Made by a program: the position numbers and the translations under genes. Source: Wenzhouxiangella sp. (GTDB lineage Bacteria > Pseudomonadota > Gammaproteobacteria > Xanthomonadales > Wenzhouxiangellaceae). Taken from it: a stretch of 12,225 bases of DNA. The DNA lies in the NCBI GenBank assembly GCA_007123575.1, contig SKKV01000288.1:1-12225 (forward strand), in the 5' to 3' direction. Numbering within the stretch: position 1 is the first letter of the stretch; every line of letters starts with the position of its first letter. The notes under the pieces are model-generated. The model ran no database searches. It saw nothing but the letters and a program-made list of their open reading frames with translations, and was not told where the DNA came from. Shown here piece by piece: positions 1 through 6,619 of this stretch.

Positions 1-229
1 GCGAGAGTAAATTCCCTACCAGCCGCAATCTTTGAAAACTGATTTTCTCGCCAAGGCGCGAAGCCGCCAAGGAAACAATCAAAAGGTTTTTCTTAGCGCC
101 TTCGCGTCCTAGCGAGAGTAAATTCCCTACCAGCCGCAATCTTTGAAAACTGATTTTCTCGCCAAGGCGCGAAGCCGCCAAGGAAACAATCAAAAGGTTT
201 TTCTTAGCGCCTTCGCGTCTTTGCGCGAG
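1..229. repeat. 111-bp tandem duplication with imperfect inverted arms
   Basis: Positions 1-108 and 112-219 are identical, which gives a period of 111 bp. A decayed third start (GCGCGAGTTA at 223-232 against GCGAGAGTAA at 1 and 112) follows. Each unit has a left arm (47-72 and 158-183, beginning CTCGCCAAGG) and a right arm (92-118 and 203-229, beginning CTTAGCGCCTTCGCG). The right arm is nearly the reverse complement of the left: about 22 of 27 positions pair, with two one-base bulges, and the arms are about 20 bases apart. The right arm of the first unit runs into the start of the second, so the duplication boundary lies inside the palindrome. The form suggests an intergenic REP-like or miniature palindromic element. 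No coding capacity was recognised. Because the repeat touches the window edge, the true copy number is unknown. Confidence 0.85.
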
Positions 230-279
230 TTAGACCTTCCAGGTAAAAGTACGGTCTCCGTGTTTGTTGATGCTGGCGA

Positions 280-285
280 TATAAT
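280..285 (+). promoter_or_regulatory. Putative sigma70 -10 box for coaD
   Basis: A perfect TATAAT lies 34 nt upstream of the coaD start, between the tandem repeat and the gene. No good -35 box stands 16-18 nt upstream (TCCGTG at 257-262 is poor), and no TG extension directly precedes the -10. It is the best promoter candidate in 230-319. The remainder of that stretch shows nothing else recognisable. Confidence 0.45.
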
Positions 286-319
286 CACTGGCTGACTTTT
301 ATGCTGATGACACGGGGCC

Positions 320-835
320 ATGAAACGACAGCCCGATTACTCGGTGGCGGTCTACCCCGGCACCTTTGACCCGCTGACCAACGGTCATACCGACCTGGTT
401 GCACGCGCCGCGCGCATGTTTCGCAAGGTTATCCTGGCCATCGCCGAGAGTCCGCACAAGAAGCCAGCTTTTGAGCTGGAGCAGCGTATTTCCCTGGCCC
501 AGGAGGTGCTGGCCGAGGCCGGGCTGACCAATATCGAAGTGGTCGGCTTCGATAATCTGCTGGCCAATTTCGTCCGCGACAATGGCGCCGGCGTGCTGCT
601 GCGTGGTCTGCGCGCGGTGTCCGACTTCGAATACGAGTTCCAGCTTGCCTCGATGAACCGTCACCTGGTCAAGGAAGTTGAAACCGTGTTCATGACGCCG
701 GATGAAAAGCACAGCTTCATCTCCTCGACCCTGGTCAAGGAAGTAGCCCGCCTGCATGGTGACGTTCGCGAATTCGTTCATCCGCTCGTGGCTCGGGCGC
801 TGCGCGCGCACTTCGGCACGGCAGAGAAGGGCTGA
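320..835 (+). CDS. coaD: Phosphopantetheine adenylyltransferase (CoaD)
   Basis: CoaD transfers AMP from ATP to 4'-phosphopantetheine to give dephospho-CoA, the penultimate step of coenzyme A synthesis in the cytoplasm. The 171-residue product shows the nucleotidyltransferase signature: YPGTFDP at 12-18, the TxGH motif as TNGH at 20-23, the LLRGLRAVSDFEYE block at 93-106, and ISSTLVKEV at 134-142 near the C-terminus. It matches the E. coli enzyme (about 160 aa) along its whole length, with about seven extra N-terminal residues. The ATG at 320 is chosen because an in-frame stop (TGA, 308-310) lies just upstream. The Shine-Dalgarno match is weak (GGGG at 314-317, too close). The stop overlaps the start of the next gene (ATGA), which implies translational coupling with the GGT gene. 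Confidence 0.97.
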   Translation: MKRQPDYSVAVYPGTFDPLTNGHTDLVARAARMFRKVILAIAESPHKKPAFELEQRISLAQEVLAEAGLTNIEVVGFDNLLANFVRDNGAGVLLRGLRAVSDFEYEFQLASMNRHLVKEVETVFMTPDEKHSFISSTLVKEVARLHGDVREFVHPLVARALRAHFGTAEKG

Positions 836-2523
836 TGATGGGCAAACTGCGCTCATTCGGTCCGATTGGGTTGTTGCTGGTCCTGGTCACCCCGGCGCTG
901 GCTGATAGCCCTGGCCAGATTGCCGTGTCCAGCGCCCATGAACTGGCCACCGAGGCCGGCATGGACATCATGGCTGCTGGCGGCAACGCCTTTGATGCCG
1001 CGGTCACGGTCTCGGCCGTGCTGGCCGTGGTTGAGCCTGCTTCATCGGGTATCGGCGGCGGCGGATTCTGGCTGCTGCACCAGCCAGAGTCCGATCGCTC
1101 GGTCATGGTCGACGGACGCGAAACGGCTCCGGCGGCCGCGTATCGGGACATGTTTCTGGATGCCGACGGCCGGGTGAATCGTGACCTGGCGATCAACGGT
1201 GCCCTGGCTGCCGGCATTCCAGGTGCACCGGCCGCCTGGGTGCACCTGGCCGAGCACTACGGCAGCCTGCCGCTGGCCGAACTTTTGGCACCCGCGATTC
1301 GCCTGGCGGAAGAGGGCTTCGAGGTCGACCAGAAATATCAGACCCTGCTCAATTTCCGTGCACACATCATGCTGCAGTGGCCGGAGACCGCTGAGATTTT
1401 CATGCCCGATGGAGACGTGCCGGCCCTTGGGACCATCATTCGCCAGCCCGATCTGGCCGGCACCCTGCGTGCGCTGGCCGAGCGCGGGTTTGACGGTTTC
1501 TATCGCGGTGAGGTCGCCGAGCGCCTGGTCGATGGCGTTCGTGCCGAAGGTGGCATCTGGACCATGGAAGACCTGGCGAACTATGTAGTGGCCGAGCGTG
1601 AGCCGATAAGGATCAGCTACCGCGGCCATGAGTTGATCACCGCCTCACCGCCTTCGTCCGGCGGCATTGCCATCGCCCAGATTCTCAACATCATCGAGCC
1701 CTGGGACTTGAGCGAGCTTGACCGGGTCGAGCGGGTTCATCTGCTGGCCGAGGCCATGCGTCGCGCCTACCGCGACCGGGCCCTGTACCTGGGTGATCCT
1801 GACTTTGTGGCAATACCCACCGACATGTTGCTGAGCCCGGCCTACGCCGCCGGCCAACGGTCCACGCTGCGCATGGATCGAGCGCTGCCCTCGTCAGCGC
1901 TGGCCGCCGATCCGGCCATGACCATGGAAAGCGACAACACAACCCATTTTTCGCTGCTGGATGCCGACGGCAATCTGGTCTCGGGCACGCTGACCATCAA
2001 CCTGCCGTATGGCGCGGCCTACGCCCCGCCGGGCACTGGTGTGTTGCTCAATAACGAGATGGATGATTTTTCGGCCGCGCCAGGCGAGCCCAATGCCTAC
2101 GGCCTGATCGGCTTTACCGCCAATGCCATCGAGCCGCGCAAGCGCATGCTTTCATCCATGAGCCCGACCATTGTCAAGGGGCCGGATCGCATCGCCGTGC
2201 TCGGCACGCCCGGAGGCTCGCGCATCATCACCATGGTGCTGCTCGGCCTGCTCGATTTCATCGACGGCAACGGCCCGGAATCCTGGGTTTCGATGCCACG
2301 TTTCCATCATCAGTATCAGCCCGACGAGATCCTGGTCGAGCGCGGCGCCCTGGAGGATAAAGAGATCGCCGCGCTACGGGCGCTGGGTCATGAAGTCAAT
2401 GTCAGGGCGAGGCCCTGGGGCAATATGCACGGTGTGATGTTGAACCGAAAAAACGACAGCGTCGAAGCTGCCCATGACCCGCGCTGGCAGTCTGGTGGTG
2501 CCGAGGTTCGAAGTCAGCCCTGA
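835..2523 (+). CDS. ggt: Gamma-glutamyltranspeptidase precursor
   Basis: This periplasmic Ntn-hydrolase cleaves gamma-glutamyl bonds, for example in glutathione, and transfers the glutamyl group to water or amino acids. The 562-residue precursor has a signal peptide (positive MGKLR, hydrophobic core about 10-20, likely cleavage after ALA at 21-23). Family landmarks occur in order: DGRETAP with the substrate-binding Arg95; the autoprocessing site NTTHFS with predicted nucleophile Thr369, start of the small subunit; LLNNEMDDFS at 404-413; a lid-loop region; LSSMSP at 439-444; GTPGGSR at 457-463; and MPRFHHQ at 487-493. Length is near the usual 560-590, so the gene looks intact. The ATG at 835 overlaps the coaD stop; the next codon is also ATG (838), so the start could be one codon later. 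The coaD neighbour suggests a loose link through cysteine and glutathione supply, which is inference. Confidence 0.95.
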   Translation: MMGKLRSFGPIGLLLVLVTPALADSPGQIAVSSAHELATEAGMDIMAAGGNAFDAAVTVSAVLAVVEPASSGIGGGGFWLLHQPESDRSVMVDGRETAPAAAYRDMFLDADGRVNRDLAINGALAAGIPGAPAAWVHLAEHYGSLPLAELLAPAIRLAEEGFEVDQKYQTLLNFRAHIMLQWPETAEIFMPDGDVPALGTIIRQPDLAGTLRALAERGFDGFYRGEVAERLVDGVRAEGGIWTMEDLANYVVAEREPIRISYRGHELITASPPSSGGIAIAQILNIIEPWDLSELDRVERVHLLAEAMRRAYRDRALYLGDPDFVAIPTDMLLSPAYAAGQRSTLRMDRALPSSALAADPAMTMESDNTTHFSLLDADGNLVSGTLTINLPYGAAYAPPGTGVLLNNEMDDFSAAPGEPNAYGLIGFTANAIEPRKRMLSSMSPTIVKGPDRIAVLGTPGGSRIITMVLLGLLDFIDGNGPESWVSMPRFHHQYQPDEILVERGALEDKEIAALRALGHEVNVRARPWGNMHGVMLNRKNDSVEAAHDPRWQSGGAEVRSQP

Positions 2524-2559
2524 AGAATTGTCCAAAAGCGTGAAGCTCGACACGTTTTT

Positions 2560-2577
2560 TACTGCGTTTCTGCAGTA
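2560..2577 (+). other. Small hairpin between ggt and the DUF1800 gene
   Basis: TACTGC at 2560-2565 and GCAGTA at 2572-2577 form a perfect 6-bp stem with a 6-nt loop. A T-run (2555-2560) lies before the stem rather than after it, and only TTTT at 2581-2584 follows. It could be a weak attenuator or an mRNA processing element, but it lacks the form of a strong intrinsic terminator. Confidence 0.3.
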
Positions 2578-2613
2578 GGATTTTCAGCGTTCCTCAATCA
2601 AAAAGCCTACACC

Positions 2614-4317
2614 ATGGATCAGTTCGCTGGGGGGACCAGCGCTGTATCACCCGCCGGGGACGGGGATCGCATATTCGCCGACCGCTTTGTCGATCAGACG
2701 CAGGAAGAACGTGGCTTTGCCCGGCGCGTGTTGGAGAGATTCAGCTACGGCACCAGACCAGAAGATATCAGCCATTTTCTCAGCCTTGGCGCTAGTTCGG
2801 CTGAACGCCTCGCCAATTGGGCGGCTCAGCAGTTGGCCTGGCAATCTATCGCTGACAGTGCTTGCCAGGCCCGGATTGACGCTGCGGGGTACCAGACACT
2901 CGACAAGTCAATTACTCAGCTCTGGGCTGATCATGTGCGCGGTAGTCAGACCGGGTGGCCGGAGCGCTACTTTCCGGTAGCGGAAACCGACGCCGCCCGG
3001 ATCATTCGCGCCGTTTATTCGCGACGCCAGCTCTACGAAATGCTGGTCGAATTCTGGCACGACCATTTCAATGTTGCCGGTTGGGAATTCAGCATCGCGC
3101 CGGTTTTCGTTCAGCATGATCGGGACGCGATTCGCCCCAATGCGCTGGGCAATTTTCGCGAAATGCTGGAAGCGGTCGCCAAGACCACGGCGATGCTGTA
3201 CTACCTGGACAATCGAGCCAATCGCTCGGGCGGTTACAACGAAAACTGGGCGAGGGAGCTGATGGAGCTACACACCTTGGGTGTGGAAGTCTACTTCCCC
3301 GGTGCGTTTCACGGCGCAATTCCCTTGGGTGATGATGGTCTGGCGATTGGCTACAGCGACGCCGATGTCTACGATGTAGCCCGCTGCTTTACCGGCTGGA
3401 CCGTACGCAACGGCCACTGGCAGTTCCCGCAAACGCCCGAGTATGACACCGGCGAGTTCTTTTACCACTCCAGTTGGCATGAGGGCGGTTCGAAGTTCGT
3501 GGTCGGCAGATGGCTGATGCCGGCCGGTCAGCAGGAAGCCCATGAAGTGATGGATATCCTGTGCCAACATCGAGCCACCGCACGCCATATCTGCCGCAAA
3601 CTGTGCCGGCGCTTTATCGACGATGAGCCGCCAGAGAGCCTGGTCGAGTCGGCCGCTGAAATCTGGCGTGAGCAGTGGCAGGCCCCTGACCAGATTGCCC
3701 AGGTCATGGCCCACATCATCAACTCCGATGCCGTCTTGCAAGGGCAGGGCAGCAAGGTGCGGCGGCCGTTCGAGTTGATGACCTCCTGCATGCGCAAGAC
3801 TGGCGCTGAGATACAGCCGCATCATTACCAGGGCTGGCAACCCTATGGTGAAATGTTCAGTCGCTTTCAACAGTCCGGCCACGGCGGTTTCCGCTGGCCG
3901 GCTCCAGATGGTTATCCGGATACGGCAACGCGCTGGACTTCGGCGTCCGTGCTGGGTCAAACCTGGCGTCTGCTGAGCCGTTTGCCCGAGCTGCGCATGC
4001 CCAATGACGGGCCCTTTCTGCTTAGCGTGCAGGAGCTGACCCTGCAAGGCCTCCCGAACGAGGAGCAGCATACGGCAACGAATCTTGTCGATTGGTGGCT
4101 GGAGCGCCTGATCGGAGCCTCTGTGCTGCCGCAGCGCCGCCTGGAACTGATCAACTTTCTGCGCCAGAACGCGCCGGCTGATCAACCCCTGAACCTGACC
4201 ACCAACCCGCCCTACGGCAACTGGTCGGCAGGCAACATGAGCGCCCACTACACGCCGGTGCGGCTGCGCGCGATGGTGTCCATGATCATGATGCTGCCGG
4301 AGTTCCACAGACGATGA
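2614..4317 (+). CDS. DUF1800 family protein
   Basis: The function is unknown. The family is recognised from a near-complete set of DUF1800 landmarks: RFSYGTRPEDI at 42-52, an AVYSRRQLYEMLVEFWHDHFNV block at about 133-154, the IRPNALGNFREML block at 173-185, YYLDN at 196-200, the most conserved motif YNENWARELMELHTLGV at 208-224, DVYDVARCFTGWT at 251-263, and the C-terminal KVRRPFELM at 381-389. The 567-residue length is ordinary for the family. No signal peptide is visible, and no Shine-Dalgarno sequence precedes the ATG at 2614. The frame is open back to 2524 but holds no ATG, GTG or TTG, so 2614 is the only standard start. The stop overlaps the start of the DUF1501 gene (ATGA). This two-gene arrangement recurs in many proteobacteria, Bacteroidetes and planctomycetes, which points to a shared task for the two products. 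Confidence 0.9.
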   Translation: MDQFAGGTSAVSPAGDGDRIFADRFVDQTQEERGFARRVLERFSYGTRPEDISHFLSLGASSAERLANWAAQQLAWQSIADSACQARIDAAGYQTLDKSITQLWADHVRGSQTGWPERYFPVAETDAARIIRAVYSRRQLYEMLVEFWHDHFNVAGWEFSIAPVFVQHDRDAIRPNALGNFREMLEAVAKTTAMLYYLDNRANRSGGYNENWARELMELHTLGVEVYFPGAFHGAIPLGDDGLAIGYSDADVYDVARCFTGWTVRNGHWQFPQTPEYDTGEFFYHSSWHEGGSKFVVGRWLMPAGQQEAHEVMDILCQHRATARHICRKLCRRFIDDEPPESLVESAAEIWREQWQAPDQIAQVMAHIINSDAVLQGQGSKVRRPFELMTSCMRKTGAEIQPHHYQGWQPYGEMFSRFQQSGHGGFRWPAPDGYPDTATRWTSASVLGQTWRLLSRLPELRMPNDGPFLLSVQELTLQGLPNEEQHTATNLVDWWLERLIGASVLPQRRLELINFLRQNAPADQPLNLTTNPPYGNWSAGNMSAHYTPVRLRAMVSMIMMLPEFHRR

Positions 4318-5657
4318 AACGGCGCACTTTTCTGAAATCCTGCTGCGCAGCGGCGGCCGCCGGTTCGCTGCCTGGCATGGCCTGGGTCAATCCGCTGTTG
4401 GCCGGCACCGGCAGCGGTCAGGATGTGCTGGTTTACCTGTACCTGCGTGGCGGCATTGACGGGCTGCACCTGGTTGTCCCCTACGCCGGCCCGGAGCGGG
4501 TTGCCTACGAGAGTCGCCGGGGAAACATGCTCATTCCCGAAGACAGACTGCGGCCGATCAGCGCGCATTGGGCCCTGCACCCGCGCGCCGGCGGTGGTCC
4601 CGGCGATCCGGTTACCTCCACACCTCGATGGCTGCAGCGCCTTTGGCTGGAAAGTCGCCTCGCGATTGTCCAGGGGGCGGGCATGCCCACGGATTTGTCC
4701 CGCAGTCACTTCGACGCCCAGGCCTGGATGGATTTGGGCACGCCCGGCAACAAGAATACCTCGCAAGGCTGGCTGACCCGCTACCTGCAGCAGGCAGGGT
4801 CACTGCCTCCGGCCACGCTAAGCAACGCCTTCGGCTTTGCCTCGACCCAGCCGCTGGCCCTGATGGGTGCTAACCAGGCATTTACTGTCAGTAACGCGCA
4901 GGAGTTCCGGGTCGACGGATTTCACTGGTCCTGGCAGGAAACCAACCCCGATCTGCCAGGTCACCAGGGTGCCCATCACCGAATTCAGAATCTTTGGCAG
5001 TCTGGCAGCGGCCCGCTGGAGCAGGCCGGACGCCTGGCGGCCGAGGCGCTGGCCGAAATGCGAAACATGAATTTCGCTGATTACCAGCCTGAAGGTGGCG
5101 CCCAATATCCTGATTCCGGCCTCGGCACCCAGATGCGCAATCTCGCGCAGTTGATCAAGGGCGATTCCGGCGTGGTGGTGGCGACTCTGGATTACGGCGG
5201 CTGGGACACCCACGAAGGGCAGGGCATCCCCAACCCGGGCAATCCCAATCATTTCGATTTCTATGGCAACCTGGTGCAGGGCTTGTCGGAGGCCGTCGAC
5301 GCCTTCTATACCGACCTGTCACAGTCCACCCAGGGCAACCTGATGAACCGGGTTTCCATCGTCATGCTCAGCGAGTTCGGCCGCAACGTGACCGGCAACC
5401 AGTCCAACGGCACTGATCATGGCTACGGCAACGTGATGCTGGCCCTGGGCGGCCGGGTCAACGGTGGATTTCATGGTCAGTTTCCCGGGTTGGACAAGGG
5501 CTCGTTGTTCGAAAATCAGGACCTGGAAACCACCGTGGACTATCGCCAGGTGCTGGCCGAGGCCCTGGTGCGCCGCCTGGGCCTGCCTGCTGCCGGTCTG
5601 GAGCAGGTGTTTCCGACCTTGGACAGCTATTCGCCGCTGGGGGTGTTTCAGGATTGA
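4314..5657 (+). CDS. DUF1501 family protein with Tat-like signal
   Basis: This 447-residue protein belongs to DUF1501, which is grouped with the alkaline phosphatase/sulfatase superfamily; its biochemical role is not known. The N-terminus MKRRTFLK resembles a twin-arginine export signal (RRxFLK), followed by an Ala-rich stretch (11-16) and a likely cleavage region near 24-32. Typical landmarks follow: LYLRGGIDGLHLVVP at 42-56, QGAGMPTDLSRSHFDAQ at 120-136, TLDYGGWDTHEGQ at 291-303, SEFGRNVTGNQSNGTDHGYG at 353-372, and VDYRQVLAEALVRRLGL at 408-424. The Asp/His clusters at 293-300 and 366-369 are candidate metal ligands by analogy with that superfamily. The start overlaps the DUF1800 stop, so the two genes should be translated together. 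The 3' end, including the stop codon, lies in a heptamer repeat. Confidence 0.92.
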   Translation: MKRRTFLKSCCAAAAAGSLPGMAWVNPLLAGTGSGQDVLVYLYLRGGIDGLHLVVPYAGPERVAYESRRGNMLIPEDRLRPISAHWALHPRAGGGPGDPVTSTPRWLQRLWLESRLAIVQGAGMPTDLSRSHFDAQAWMDLGTPGNKNTSQGWLTRYLQQAGSLPPATLSNAFGFASTQPLALMGANQAFTVSNAQEFRVDGFHWSWQETNPDLPGHQGAHHRIQNLWQSGSGPLEQAGRLAAEALAEMRNMNFADYQPEGGAQYPDSGLGTQMRNLAQLIKGDSGVVVATLDYGGWDTHEGQGIPNPGNPNHFDFYGNLVQGLSEAVDAFYTDLSQSTQGNLMNRVSIVMLSEFGRNVTGNQSNGTDHGYGNVMLALGGRVNGGFHGQFPGLDKGSLFENQDLETTVDYRQVLAEALVRRLGLPAAGLEQVFPTLDSYSPLGVFQD

Positions 5658-5685
5658 GGATCAAGGAGCAAGGTTCAAGGCTGAG
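5651..5685 (+). repeat. Five degenerate 7-bp tandem units (GGNNCAA-like)
   Basis: Consecutive heptamers read GGATTGA, GGATCAA, GGAGCAA, GGTTCAA and GGCTGAG in strict 7-bp phase. The first unit contains the stop codon of the DUF1501 gene (TGA, 5655-5657). The three central units fit GGNNCAA exactly. Confidence 0.6.
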
Positions 5686-5723
5686 AGGCCATGCCGGGGC
5701 TGGTGATTCGCTGACATATCTTC

Positions 5724-5752
5724 TTCCATTTGCTTGATTGGCAAGGTACAAT
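5724..5752 (+). promoter_or_regulatory. Putative promoter of the rpsP operon
   Basis: TACAAT at 5747-5752 is a 5/6 match to the sigma70 -10 box, with TTCCAT (weak) 17 nt upstream at 5724-5729. It would start transcription near 5759 and give a leader of about 60 nt before rpsP. The -35 match is poor, so this rests mainly on the -10 box and on the expected operon boundary. Confidence 0.4.
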
Positions 5753-5760
5753 TGCGGGTT

Positions 5761-5780
5761 TGCCGAAACAGTGTTTGGCG
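5761..5780 (+). promoter_or_regulatory. Hairpin in the rpsP leader
   Basis: GCCGAAAC at 5762-5769 pairs with GTTTGGC at 5773-5779 across an AGT triloop: seven base pairs with one bulged G (5765), plus a flanking T-G wobble. It falls just after the predicted transcription start and 40 nt before the rpsP ATG. A role as a ribosomal-protein autoregulatory leader is possible but unproven. Confidence 0.3.
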
Positions 5781-5819
5781 AGTGGCCATTGAGGTTGCCG
5801 CCGTTTTGATGGAGATAAC

Positions 5820-6080
5820 ATGGTCAAGATCCGTTTGAGCCGGGGCGGTGCCAAAAAGCAGCCCTTCTACCACATCATCGTTACCGACAGCCGCAGCCGT
5901 CGTGATGGTCGCAATATCGAGCGTCTCGGGTTCTTCAACCCGGTTGCGCGCGGTCAGGACGAGCGTCTGCGCCTCGATACCGATCGCGTCGACCACTGGG
6001 TTGGCCAGGGCGCCCAGATGAGCGAGCGCGTCAGCCACCTCGTCACCGAGGCACGCAAGGCGCACCAGCAGAGCGCCTGA
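5820..6080 (+). CDS. rpsP: 30S ribosomal protein S16 (bS16)
   Basis: bS16 binds 16S rRNA early in assembly of the small subunit body. The 86-residue product has the family N-terminus MVKIRLSRGGAKKQPFY at 1-17, then VTDSRSRRDGRNIERLGFFNP at about 21-41. The length (E. coli about 82) and the basic composition agree. A GGAG Shine-Dalgarno at 5811-5814 sits 5 nt before the ATG. This is the first gene of the conserved rpsP-rimM-trmD-rplS operon, and its stop overlaps the rimM start (ATGA). In E. coli ffh lies upstream of this operon; here the DUF1501 gene does. Confidence 0.98.
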   Translation: MVKIRLSRGGAKKQPFYHIIVTDSRSRRDGRNIERLGFFNPVARGQDERLRLDTDRVDHWVGQGAQMSERVSHLVTEARKAHQQSA

Positions 6081-6619
6081 TGACAAAGCCGGGCGCCGAC
6101 GACAAGGTCGCGCTCGGCCGCATCAACGGTGTCTGGGGAACGCGCGGCTGGATCAAGGTGTTTTCGGACACCGATCCGCCAGAAGCAATCTTTGACTACC
6201 AGCCCTGGATGCTGGACCAGTCCGAAGAAGCGCTGAGCGTTGCCGAGTGGCGCCGCCAGGGCCCTCGCCTGGTTGCGCGGGTTACAGGAATCGACTCGAC
6301 CGAACAGGCCGCTGGCCTGATCGGACGCAGCCTCAGCGTCCGTCGCAAGGATTTACCCCCGCCCGAGCCCGACCGCTACTACTGGTCCGATCTGATCGGC
6401 CTGGAAGTCATCAACCTGGAAGGTCACGTCTACGGCAAGATCCAGCGCCTGGTCGAAACCGGGGCCAATGACGTCATCGAAGCGTCCGGCGAGCAGGGCA
6501 CCACGATGATTCCTTTTATCCCCGAGCTCTACGTCAAGTCCGTCGACCTGGTCGGTGGCAAGGTGACGGTTGACTGGCCGCTGGACTGGGTGGATGAAGC
6601 TGATGCTGAACAGGATTGA
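6080..6619 (+). CDS. rimM: Ribosome maturation factor RimM
   Basis: RimM assists maturation of the 3' head domain of the 30S subunit and contacts ribosomal protein S19. The 179-residue product has the two expected parts. The N-terminal RimM beta-barrel domain spans about 9-90, starting VALGRINGVWGTRGWIKV. The C-terminal PRC-barrel spans about 97-170, with YYWSDLIGLEV at 100-110, TGANDVIE at 127-134 and IPFIPELYVKSVD at 144-156. Length and order are normal for the family. The ATG shares bases with the rpsP stop (ATGA), and the 3' end overlaps the chosen trmD start by 17 nt, so the operon is translationally coupled throughout. Confidence 0.97.
   Translation: MTKPGADDKVALGRINGVWGTRGWIKVFSDTDPPEAIFDYQPWMLDQSEEALSVAEWRRQGPRLVARVTGIDSTEQAAGLIGRSLSVRRKDLPPPEPDRYYWSDLIGLEVINLEGHVYGKIQRLVETGANDVIEASGEQGTTMIPFIPELYVKSVDLVGGKVTVDWPLDWVDEADAEQD
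6588..6594 (+). promoter_or_regulatory. Ribosome binding site that decides the trmD start
   Basis: GGGTGGA at 6588-6594, inside rimM, lies 8 nt before the ATG at 6603. It overlaps the alternative ATG at 6594 and lies downstream of the one at 6570, so it favours 6603. Confidence 0.6.

Noticed and set aside
1..229. CRISPR-like array
   Set aside because: There are only two full units of 111 bp with no variable spacers, so the direct tandem copies do not have the repeat-spacer form.
2560..2584. Intrinsic terminator after ggt
   Set aside because: The 6-bp stem is short and the T-run stands mainly before it, so it is listed only as a hairpin.
3268..4308. A 346-codon open frame on the minus strand across the DUF1800 gene
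   Set aside because: It has no domain likeness and is fully explained as a shadow of the plus-strand gene.
4335..4346. Lipobox in the DUF1501 signal (LKSC at residues 7-10)
   Set aside because: The cysteine comes before any hydrophobic core and a lysine sits at the -2 position, so a Tat-type signal explains the N-terminus better.
6570..6602. An earlier ATG for trmD
   Set aside because: The extra residues repeat rimM coding sequence and are absent from known TrmD N-termini. The Shine-Dalgarno at 6588-6594 serves 6603 better.
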